A stretch of DNA of 21,801 nucleotides from JBCCCJ01 sp039029315. Its GTDB lineage: Bacteria > Bacteroidota > Bacteroidia > J057. The stretch spans positions 1-21,801 of the forward strand of contig JBCCGK010000152.1 of assembly GCA_039029315.1 (NCBI GenBank). The letters are read 5' to 3'. Made by a program: the position numbers and the translations under genes. The notes beneath the pieces are model-generated. The model saw nothing but the letters and a program-made list of their open reading frames with translations. It searched no databases and had not been told where the DNA came from. Position 1 is the first letter of the stretch. Each line of letters opens with the position of its first letter. This document shows, piece by piece, positions 7,726 through 13,887 of this stretch.

Positions 7726-8772
7726 ATGTTTGTGGATGAGAATGAAGATGGATGGGTAGATCCAGATCCGGTCAATGGAGAGGTCTTGCAAGAAACCCAT
7801 TTTTATCCCTTTGGCCTGACGATGGCTGATGCCAGTAGTACAGCCGCGCCTGCTGTGTCAAACAACTATCTATTTACTGGAAAAGAATATCAGAATGAAT
7901 ATGGCATTGGCTGGATCGACTTTGGGGCTAGGATGTATGATGCGAGTATCGCAAGGTGGAATGGGGTGGATGCCTTGACTGAGGAATATACTGTTCAATC
8001 TCCTTATCTATATGCAGGTAATAATCCTATATTATTTGTCGATTTTGATGGCAGAGACTATGGAGTTGAAATTAATCATAAGGATGGCACAATATCTATA
8101 TATGCTACATATATCGTGAATAGCGAGGATGAAAATGAAATGAATGAAATTAAAAAATTTTGGGAAAGACAAGATGATAAATTTGTTTATGTCGTTGGAG
8201 AGGGAGCAGACGCTATTACTTATAATATCTCATTTAGAATTGATGTACAGGTAAATGATAATAAGTCCTCAAATCCTTCTCAGAAAGACTACTTCACCGC
8301 AGGTTATGATCGAGCACAATTAGGTCATGATACAGATTCTAAAAACGAGCTTAATTCTTTTGTTTTGAGTGATGAACATCCACTTTTCCAAAAGAAGACA
8401 AATGGAGAAACAAAAAACGGTACCTCTGGAGGCTATTCTGTTGTTGTAAGGAAGAGTGGAATGGGAGCAAAAAGATTACGAAGAGGGAAACATGAAACTG
8501 GACACAATTTTGGGATGGGACATAGATCAGGTCTGATGAATGAATCTAGTGGTAGTAGTATGTTAGATCCTAGTAATGTTGGGGAAACACTTTATGGAAT
8601 AGGGTTAGGTTCCGTGAAAAATATTGGTTCAGGGGGAGATAATGCAACTAATCACATAAGGTCTGAGAAAGGTATTAGACCCAATAATTTTCATTCTGGG
8701 ACAGTTATGACTAAAAAAAGATATGAGAAGAAAAAGAATAGGGCTATAAAGAAAAGACGCAAAAAGAACTAA
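7726..8772 (+). CDS. RHS core end with metzincin-like tip (candidate toxin)
   Basis: The ATG at 7726 lies within the RHS core (MFVDENEDGW), directly after a 44-bp insertion that separates it from upstream core. Residues 1-110 hold the core end: HFYPFGL, NNYLFTGKE, GWIDFGARMYD, RWNGVDAL and NNPILFVDFDG, where DFDG replaces the usual DPDG. The tip (111-348) has an acidic region, then KHETGHNFGMGHRSGLMN at 255-272. This is a full HExxHxxGxxH site (H256, E257, H260, H266) with a nearby Met (M271) as in metzincin Met-turns. The C-terminus is strongly basic (KKRYEKKKNRAIKKRRKKN). It is followed after four bases by an exported small protein. A zinc-endopeptidase toxin is the best reading; the RHS delivery part is broken. 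Confidence 0.75.
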   Translation: MFVDENEDGWVDPDPVNGEVLQETHFYPFGLTMADASSTAAPAVSNNYLFTGKEYQNEYGIGWIDFGARMYDASIARWNGVDALTEEYTVQSPYLYAGNNPILFVDFDGRDYGVEINHKDGTISIYATYIVNSEDENEMNEIKKFWERQDDKFVYVVGEGADAITYNISFRIDVQVNDNKSSNPSQKDYFTAGYDRAQLGHDTDSKNELNSFVLSDEHPLFQKKTNGETKNGTSGGYSVVVRKSGMGAKRLRRGKHETGHNFGMGHRSGLMNESSGSSMLDPSNVGETLYGIGLGSVKNIGSGGDNATNHIRSEKGIRPNNFHSGTVMTKKRYEKKKNRAIKKRRKKN

Positions 8773-8776
8773 AAAT

Positions 8777-9256
8777 ATGAAAAACTACTTTATTCTTTCA
8801 ATATGTTTTATTTTCATTAAGCCAGGAATGGCGCAAATAAATATTCGCCCCTATGAACAAGTTGCAGTAGATTTTTTTGCACATTATATTATTCCAAATA
8901 ATCATGCTGAATTGAAATACATTCTTTTTCAAGAAGAATTGGAAACAGAGTCCTCAGCAAGCCTTGCTTTTTGTATGAAATTATTGCCTGCAGAAGGTGA
9001 TACGATAAAATGGAATACAACAAAGTTAAATGTTCCTGCTAATTCGATTCTCCAAAAGAAAGTTTGGTTTCTCAAAAAGATATTTGTACCCAAAAAGAAA
9101 AAGGGGATTCTAGATGTATTTAAGTATTATCCACAAGGTGGGACTATAGCTGTAGCATGTCTTTTACGAACATCAGGAATGAGTTATGCTTATATGTTCA
9201 TTATTGATGCAAAAACAAAGAAAATCGTTGATACCTGCAGACAATCGTTTACTTGA
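8777..9256 (+). CDS. Exported protein, candidate immunity protein for the metzincin-like tip
   Basis: The ATG lies four bases after the stop of the metzincin-like tip gene, so the two form an operon. The 159-residue product has a signal peptide (KNYFILSICFIFI, cleavage expected after GMAQ). The mature part has a Lys-rich centre (KKIFVPKKKKGILDVFKYY) and a likely beta-strand-rich C-terminal half (GTIAVACLLRTSGMSYAYMF). I do not recognise the family. Like the other partners here it is predicted to be exported, fitting inhibition of a peptidase outside the cytoplasm. Confidence 0.68.
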   Translation: MKNYFILSICFIFIKPGMAQINIRPYEQVAVDFFAHYIIPNNHAELKYILFQEELETESSASLAFCMKLLPAEGDTIKWNTTKLNVPANSILQKKVWFLKKIFVPKKKKGILDVFKYYPQGGTIAVACLLRTSGMSYAYMFIIDAKTKKIVDTCRQSFT

Positions 9257-9286
9257 GGAATCGAGAAACCAGAATTTTTCCCGATT

Positions 9287-9739
9287 ATGATCAATGAGCC
9301 CTCAACGACAGTGCCATCTGGCAACTATCGGGACCTCTTTGCCATGAAATTGCATTATAACTCAGGAGCCAGCAGCATCGTTTCTGGTACAGAGAATCTG
9401 TACAACGACAATATCTCTGCCATGCAGTGGCAAGTCCTGGGTGAGGAAAGCGATATCCGGGCCTATGCCTTTGACTATGACAATCAAAACCGCTTGAAAC
9501 AGGCCCTTTACAGAGAAAACAGCGGTTCTGGTTGGAACACTGTCAGTGCCAGTTATGACCTAATTAATATCGGCTATGATAAAAGCGGCAATATTACTGA
9601 GCTGCTTAGAATGGGAAAAACGGGTGCTAGCAGCTTTGGCCTCATGGACGGGCTCAGCTATACCTATTCAGGTAACAGGCTCATGAAAGTAGATGACTCA
9701 GGCCTTAAAAACCTATTTGGCAGATGTTCGGCAGTTTGA
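9287..9739 (+). pseudogene. RHS core fragment, first part (frameshifted)
   Basis: The frame carries Bacteroidota RHS core text: GNYRDLFAMKLHYNSG, NDNISAMQWQVLG, RAYAFDYDNQNRLKQALY, YDKSGNITELLR, and LSYTYSGNRLMKVDDSGL. It then runs off frame at a run of five A's (9707-9711) and stops. The copy at 7203 has four A's at the same place, and removing one A here would join this frame to the next piece. The left end starts abruptly after the 8777-9256 gene, so most of the RHS shell is missing. Confidence 0.75.
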
Positions 9740-10121
9740 AGATGGAAACACCATTGGAGATGATTATGCCTATGATCATAATGGAAATCTCACCCAGGAT
9801 CTGAACAAAGGCATCAGCTCCATTAGCTACAATCACCTCAACAAACCCACCTCAGTTGTGCCGGGAATTGCCAAGAATCTTGCTTATATTTATTCTGCTG
9901 ATGGAACCAAACTGAGACAAAACGTTGAAGAACCTATTCTAAGTATGCCAGGACTCAACCCCATCAAAACGACCGATTATGCAGGCGGTTTTCACTATGA
10001 AGATGCTGATGGGGTCAGTAGCGGCCAGAAAAAACTGCTCTTCTTTGCCCATGAAGAAGGAAGGGTGCGTATTGACAATGGAGAACCCATCTATGAAATG
10101 TATCTGCAAGATTCCCGATAG
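9693..10121 (+). pseudogene. RHS core fragment, second part
   Basis: This is the continuation of the preceding fragment after the A-run frameshift: TYLADVRQFEDGNTIGDDYA, NGNLTQDLNKG, YIYSADGTKLRQNVEEPI, TTDYAGGFHYEDADG, FFAHEEGRVRI and YEMYLQD. It ends at a TAG inside the 44-bp element at 10113. The region is nearly identical to 7203-7660 but lacks the 7400-7449 insertion. The downstream continuation in a third frame is the gene at 10178. Confidence 0.75.
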
Positions 10122-10156
10122 CACATGACCATGCACAAGCCATCGGGACGCAAACG
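10113..10156 (+). repeat. 44-bp REP-like element, copy B
   Basis: It is identical in sequence and RHS position to 7661-7704. Stem arms are 10113-10122 and 10139-10148 with one A-C mismatch, and the loop is 16 bases. It inserts a stop and a frame shift between YLQD and HLGN of the RHS core. Confidence 0.75.
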
Positions 10157-10177
10157 CATTTAGGCAACAACCGCATC

Positions 10178-11146
10178 ATGTTTGTAGATGAGAATGAAGA
10201 TGGATGGGTAGATCCAGATCCGGTCAATGGAGAGGTCTTGCAGGAGACGCATTTTTATCCCTTTGGACTCACAATGGCAGATGCCAGTAGTACAGCTGCT
10301 CCTGCTGTGCCCAATAACTATCTATTCACTGGAAAAGAAACTCAGGATGAACTGGGCATCGGATGGATCGACTTTGGAGTAAGGATGTATGATGCCTCTG
10401 TGGGGAGATGGAATGGGGTAGATAAATTATCCGACGACCAAAATCAAATCCATTTAACACCTTATAATTATAGCTGGAATTCTCCTAGCAACCTAACTGA
10501 CCCTGATGGGAACTGTCCTTCATGTATTGGTGCTTTAGTAGGAGCAGCCCTTGATTACGGGACTCAAGTAACAGTCAATGTGATAGAAGGGAAAGATTGG
10601 GGAGATGCTCTGACCGAGGTTGATATGACATCAATTGCGGTATCGGCAGCGGCAGGGGCTGTAGGAGTGGGATTAGCAAAGGGAGTAGCAGGATTAGTTA
10701 GAGCTGGATCAAAACTAACACCAATGGCAAAAACTGCAATTAAGGTTGGATCAGAGGTAGTAGGTGATGCTTCTGTAAGTGTAGCTAGTCAGGCGATAAC
10801 AGAGGATGAGGTTAAACTTGACAATGTGGTAACTGATGTCCTATCAGGGCAAGCAGGAAGGCAAACTATTGGAAGGTATATGAAAAAAACCTCAGGAAAT
10901 ACAAAGACAGGAAAAAAATTGCAAGAAAATGTAAATAAACATATTAATGCTTCAAAGAAAGGATCAAAGACTCAAGGCTTGGGAAAAAAACAAGGAAAAG
11001 CAGGACTTCCTAAAGCACAGAAAGAATTAGATAATTATAAAGCTGGTAGAGCAGCTATTGGATCAGGAGCTGCCGCAGGACCCGTACGAAAATCATATCG
11101 AGCATATCAAAAATTAAAAAACGAAGATGATGAAAACCGAAAGTAA
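10178..11146 (+). CDS. RHS core end with unclassified tip (hydrophobic Gly/Ala segment, basic tail)
   Basis: Residues 1-111 are the RHS core end (MFVDENEDGW, HFYPFGL, NNYLFTGKE, GWIDFGVRMYD, GRWNGVDKL, NSPSNLTDPDG), almost identical to the gene at 7726 up to GRWNGVD. The tip (112-322) starts with CPSCIGALVGAALDYG, followed by a Gly/Ala/Val-rich stretch (about 150-200) that could insert in or pass a membrane. It then has a Lys/Gly-rich region (KKTSGNTKTGKKLQENVNKH, LGKKQGKAGLPKAQKEL) and ends in a basic-acidic tail. No peptidase or nuclease motif is evident. The stop lies 20 bases inside the next gene, a two-segment membrane protein. Tip activity is unknown; pore formation or a small nuclease are both possible. 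Confidence 0.68.
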   Translation: MFVDENEDGWVDPDPVNGEVLQETHFYPFGLTMADASSTAAPAVPNNYLFTGKETQDELGIGWIDFGVRMYDASVGRWNGVDKLSDDQNQIHLTPYNYSWNSPSNLTDPDGNCPSCIGALVGAALDYGTQVTVNVIEGKDWGDALTEVDMTSIAVSAAAGAVGVGLAKGVAGLVRAGSKLTPMAKTAIKVGSEVVGDASVSVASQAITEDEVKLDNVVTDVLSGQAGRQTIGRYMKKTSGNTKTGKKLQENVNKHINASKKGSKTQGLGKKQGKAGLPKAQKELDNYKAGRAAIGSGAAAGPVRKSYRAYQKLKNEDDENRK

Positions 11147-11351
11147 AATTCGATTGAGTATTATTGTCGTTTTGGTTATTTTTTCCTGTTTCTTAGGACG
11201 AATAGATGAAACGCTTGTTAGCGTTATTGTTGTAATTATTTTTGGATTAACCATTGTTGGCATTATTAAATTGTGGAAACTTTTCTTTAAAGAAAAAAAA
11301 GAGGAACTAAAAGAGACGGGGTTGCCACAAAAAAGTAGACAAGTAGAATAG
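11127..11351 (+). CDS. Small two-span membrane protein, candidate immunity protein
   Basis: The 74-residue product overlaps the preceding tip gene by 20 bases and is surely cotranslated with it. It has two hydrophobic spans (LSIIVVLVIFSCFLG and VSVIVVIIFGLTIVGIIKLW) joined by a short turn (RIDETL) and a charged C-terminal tail (KKEEL). Small membrane proteins of this kind are the usual immunity type for membrane-acting toxins such as pore formers, which fits the hydrophobic tip upstream. The family is not recognised. Confidence 0.65.
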   Translation: MMKTESKIRLSIIVVLVIFSCFLGRIDETLVSVIVVIIFGLTIVGIIKLWKLFFKEKKEELKETGLPQKSRQVE

Positions 11352-11411
11352 AACTATGTAAGATGATTACGTTGTAAATACTCGATCAATTAGCAATCCT
11401 TTGCATGATCA

Positions 11412-11445
11412 AGGTGGTGAGATGATGCCAATCATTTCACCACCT
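11412..11445 (+). terminator. Strong hairpin after the last tip/immunity pair, possible terminator
   Basis: AGGTGGTGAGATGAT (11412-11426) pairs with ATCATTTCACCACCT (11431-11445) over 15 positions with one G-T pair and a 4-base loop GCCA. It begins 60 bases after the 11127-11351 gene. No T-run follows, so it may act as a weak terminator or an RNA-stabilising hairpin. Confidence 0.5.
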
Positions 11446-11531
11446 ATCTAATTGCACATGAAATAGAACTCGTTATAGGCATGTCAGGACTCCATCGAGT
11501 CAAAACCACCAATTATGCAGGCATTTTTCAC

Positions 11532-11566
11532 GGAGCATGCCCTGAGAAAACGTATTACATTGAAGG
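11532..11566 (+). repeat. Small repeat element (type 2), second copy
   Basis: It sits at the same RHS position as 1387-1424 (between TTTCAC and GAGGATGCAGACGG). The shared text includes TGCCCTGAG and AAACGTA, but the stem of the first copy is degraded here. Confidence 0.45.
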
Positions 11567-11680
11567 GAGGATGCAGACGGCAGCGGAAGCTATCCCAAAG
11601 AGTTGCTCTTCTTCTCACATGAAGAAGGCCGTGTGCGCCGCTCAGGAACTGATCTAGTCTATGAGATGTTCCTCAGAGAT

Positions 11681-11703
11681 TCCCGATAACACATGACCAT
11701 GCA
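11681..11703 (+). repeat. 44-bp REP-like element, truncated copy C
   Basis: It begins after the AGAT of YEMFLRD, exactly as copies A and B do, and matches them for 23 bases with one change (TCCCGATAACAC). It ends where GGGGTAGCGGGGG starts, so a later transposon insertion or deletion removed the right half. Confidence 0.6.
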
Positions 11704-11731
11704 GGGGTAGCGGGGGCATTCTTACAGAAAG
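11704..11731 (+). repeat. Possible terminal inverted repeat of a Tn3-like element
   Basis: The sequence starting GGGGTAGCGGGGG abruptly replaces RHS/repeat DNA at 11704 and lies just beyond the 3' end of a serine recombinase gene. Tn3-family ends typically begin GGGG. The matching right end was not found in the window, so this is inference. Confidence 0.35.
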
Positions 11732-12082
11732 TTACGGTTTGGCCTTATCGCTCGTCTTTTGCGCCTCGATATATTTATAAAGTGTTGGTTTGGAAATGCC
11801 CATCATCTCACAAATCTTGGCGACACTGTGCTCCTTTTTGTGATAGAGGCTGACGGCCAATTTTCTTTTGTCTTCCTTCAGGGCCATGGGCCTACCCCCC
11901 AACCTTCCTCTCGCCCTGGCTGCTTTGAGTCCAGCCTGGGTTCTTTCTCTGATGAGGTTTCGTTCAAATTCAGCCAAAGCGGCAAACATATGAAAGATCA
12001 ATTTGGGTATGCGTGCATAAAGGGGGCAAATGTCCCATAGGGAGAACTGATTTTGTTCAAGGTGGGCAGACTTGCTGTTCAT
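11732..12082 (-). pseudogene. Serine recombinase (resolvase/invertase), C-terminal half
   Basis: Residues from about 27 onward are clear resolvase/invertase text: KLIFHMFAALAEFERNLI, RERTQAGLKAARARGRLGG and RPMALKEDKR. A C-terminal helix-turn-helix follows (VAKICEMMGISKPTLYKYIE). The catalytic N-terminal domain with the active Ser is missing. The first 26 residues are not resolvase: they are a reading through the left end of the Tn3-family element that begins at 12005, which cut the gene at the codon for the Lys at 12004. The gene may have been tnpR of another Tn3-like element starting at 11704. It is non-functional. Confidence 0.75.
12005..12044 (+). repeat. Left terminal inverted repeat of the Tn3-family element
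   Basis: The 40-bp sequence starts GGGTATGCGTGCATAAAGGG and ends CCATAGGGAG. Its reverse complement is at 13170-13209 with one difference (C to T in the AAATGTCCCA segment). The size is close to the 38 bp usual for Tn3-family ends. Confidence 0.85.
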
Positions 12083-12091
12083 TCAGGTCCT

Positions 12092-12505
12092 TTATTTTCC
12101 CGCAGTACTTGCTGCTTGTTTCTTCTGTTTGATGATTTGCCTCAATTCTTGATCATGATGAATGAAGTACTTGAATGCATTATAAGTAATCGGCGATTTG
12201 AGTTGATCATTGATAATCTTGGCAATATCAGAGATTGAGACCTCTAGCTCCAGATACTTTTTGATTGCCTGTCTGTGGGGATCAAGCACTCTTCCCTTCT
12301 TGTTTTTACTTCCTTTTGGTCTTCCCAATTTCACTCCTTTGGCTTTGAGGGCTGCCAATCCTTGTTTGGTCCGCATAGAGATATAGGCTCTTTCCGACTC
12401 TGCGAAATAGGAATAGATACCCATGGCTACACCGAAGCCATGTTTGGCATGATGGATCTCTTGGGATTTGAATTCTCTCCAATCATCGCCAAAATTCATG
12501 AACAA
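12092..12505 (-). pseudogene. Serine recombinase (tnpR-type) lacking its catalytic domain
   Basis: From about residue 29 the protein reads GIYSYFAESERAYISMRTKQ and GLAALKAKGVKLGRPKGSKN, the long helix and DNA-contact linker of serine resolvases. A helix-turn-helix-like C-terminus follows (LEVSISDIAKIINDQL). The catalytic domain that should precede this is absent: upstream of about 12421 the reading continues into the opposite strand of the transposase fragment. It is the 3' part of tnpR in the Tn3-family element and runs toward the left TIR. It differs in sequence from the recombinase at 11732, so the two are not duplicates. Confidence 0.72.
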
Positions 12506-13141
12506 CGACTCTATAGTTTTGAAACCATTGCCGTTTACAAACAGAAAGGGTACCCCATTCTCCCATCAGCATATGTCCAACAAAACAAAATCAAGGACAA
12601 TTGGCAGGAGATTCTCCGACTGGTCTGTTCTCTTAAACTCAAATATGCACTCCCATCGGAAATCTTCACTCGATTTAACTCCTATTCCAGGCAGCATCCT
12701 CTTTATCAAGCGCTCAAAGAATATGGGAGAATGATCAAAACACTGCATATCCTCAATTATATTGATCAGCTTGAATTGAGGCAGGAAGCCAAATTCATGC
12801 AGACTTATGCCGAAAACAACAACAAGTTCAACAAGGCAATTGCCTTCAATAATGGCGGAGACCTCATCTTTCTCACAAGACAAGAGCAACTCATGGCTGA
12901 AGCCTGTAAAAACCTGATCAAAAATGCCATCATCTGCTGGAATTATCTTTACCTCACCCGATTGGTCCAACAGGAAAAAACACCGCAACGAAAACAAGAA
13001 ATGATAGAGTTGATCAAACAGGCATCACTGCTGAAGTGGGCACATATCTCCTTCAATGGTCAGTATGATTTCTCTGAACAATTTCTCACAGATTCCTTTG
13101 ATCTCATTAACCCAAATGGATACAAACTCAATCTAGCTTAG
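12275..13141 (+). pseudogene. Tn3-family transposase, C-terminal part (tnpA remnant)
   Basis: Real transposase sequence begins near 12416 with DTHGYTEAMFGMMDLLGFEF, the conserved stretch around the second catalytic Asp of Tn3 transposases. It continues with RLYSFETIAVY, QHPLYQALKEYGRMIKTLHI and AENNNKFNKAIAF, where the Glu is the likely third catalytic residue. NAIICWNYLYL and HISFNGQYDF at the C-terminus complete the family pattern. Residues before 12416 are the antisense of the resolvase fragment and do not belong to the family. Roughly the first two thirds of a normal transposase of about 1000 residues is missing, so it is inactive. The stop is 28 bases before the right TIR. Confidence 0.8.
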
Positions 13142-13169
13142 ATATAACTGATTCTCAGGTAGCAAAAAA

Positions 13170-13209
13170 CTCCCTATGGAACATTTGCCCCCTTTATGCA
13201 CGCATACCC
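13170..13209 (-). repeat. Right terminal inverted repeat of the Tn3-family element
   Basis: This is the reverse complement of 12005-12044 at 39 of 40 positions. Its outer end is the CCC at 13207-13209. Confidence 0.85.
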
Positions 13210-13506
13210 TAAAAGGTACGGTAGAGAGAATGGAAATAGAAATCGAGCAATAATTGGCATGCATCACCCAGGTATTGGGTGTTCATTCGATCTAGTGTAT
13301 ATGGAAAAAGATGAGGGAAATTTTTAACTTGTGTGAAAAACTCCTATGCAAGAAAAGATCTTAAGCAAAGGCCCTCGCTGGAGCCATTCCTAGATCCATT
13401 TACTTGAGGTTTGCTAACAGGAGTGAGAGTCTAGCTAAAGACAGCGCTATAACAAGCTTGGGCAGATGAGCCGAAAGAATCTGAATTACAAAGCAGGTGA
13501 ATCTCC
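13210..13506. other. Non-coding stretch right of the transposon
   Basis: No open gene is visible. The last ~130 bases (from about 13378) have a structured look with AGTGAGAGTCTAGCTAAAGA and GATGAGCCGAAAGAATCTGA, vaguely like the 5' part of a bacterial group II intron, but this is not strong enough for a call. The missing N-terminal half of the recombinase cut at 12004 is not here either. Confidence 0.35.
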
Positions 13507-13887
13507 TTATTCTTTCTGCGTCCTATACAGCTCGGAGGGAGTGACCGTCGTTTTTGGGACAGTGTTCAAATAAGCTTTTCTGTTGCGTTTGCTTTTCCAG
13601 GCATGACGGTTTTTGGCAACTGGCCCGATCCATGTGTGTCGCTTGGAGGCAGTTTGAAAGGTAGAACTGTTGTTGGTATTGTTCATCTTCCGCAAGAGGG
13701 CCTTCTTTCTGGCGAATTTACGAGATTGGTGCCAGGTAGAACTTGTATAAATTCGCACGCTATCGGGAGCTTCTTTTTGTTCCATCCTTGGCTTGTCAGG
13801 GGGAGGTTCTCGATTGCTCTCCGATTGTGAGAAGGCGACAAGCGTTACAAGAAAAAAAAGACTCAGAAGGAGGATGCATGATTTCAT
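13507..13887 (-). CDS. Small exported basic protein of unknown function
   Basis: The 126-residue product has a signal peptide (KSCILLLSLFFLVTLVAFSQ, cleavage expected after FSQ), then a short Pro-rich acidic linker (REPPPDKPRMEQKEAP) and a strongly basic remainder rich in Lys, Arg, His, Asn and Thr. No domain is recognised. A Lys/Arg-rich secreted protein could bind DNA, polysaccharide or membranes, but this is only composition. It is transcribed in the same direction as the sulfatase genes but lies 300 bases downstream of them and need not be cotranscribed. Confidence 0.55.
   Translation of the reverse strand: MKSCILLLSLFFLVTLVAFSQSESNREPPPDKPRMEQKEAPDSVRIYTSSTWHQSRKFARKKALLRKMNNTNNSSTFQTASKRHTWIGPVAKNRHAWKSKRNRKAYLNTVPKTTVTPSELYRTQKE

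Larger units (their letters stand above)
11472..11703 (+). pseudogene. RHS core remnant cut by a transposon
   Basis: Translation gives GMSGLHRV and KTTNYAGIFH, then a type 2 repeat, then EDADGSGSYPKELLFFSHEEG-like text and LVYEMFLRD. A truncated 44-bp-type repeat follows, and all RHS similarity ends at 11703, where GGGG of a transposon-like end begins. No tip remains. It is the 3'-truncated remnant of yet another RHS module. Confidence 0.6.
12005..13209. mobile_element. Tn3-family transposon, internal deletion derivative
   Basis: The 1205-bp segment is bounded by 40-bp inverted repeats matching at 39 of 40 positions. Inside, a serine recombinase gene runs left and a Tn3-type transposase gene runs right, the usual divergent tnpR/tnpA layout, but both have lost their 5' parts along with the res site between them. 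The two fragments meet near 12416-12424. The right TIR is 28 bases after the tnpA stop. No 5-bp target duplication is visible (left flank AATTT, right flank TAAAA). The element cannot make its own transposase but could in principle be moved by a relative acting on its ends. Confidence 0.8.

Noticed and set aside
10110..10160. The 44-bp RHS insert as a translational bypass element, with a hairpin and early stop as in T4 gene 60
   Set aside because: Bypassing needs matching take-off and landing codons. The codon before the insert (GAT) has no match just before the resumed frame (ACG then CAT), so a bypass is not supported.
11412..11445. Hairpin as a recombination site for RHS tip exchange
   Set aside because: It occurs only once and lies after a partner gene, so a terminator or stabilising hairpin is the simpler reading.
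12275..12415. N-terminal 47 residues of the Tn3 transposase reading
   Set aside because: They are the antisense of the tnpR remnant and match nothing in Tn3 transposases; family similarity starts at DTHGYTE.
13210..13260. Missing N-terminal half of the recombinase cut at 12004
   Set aside because: The minus-strand translation right of 13209 does not show resolvase catalytic-domain motifs, and the flanks lack a 5-bp duplication.
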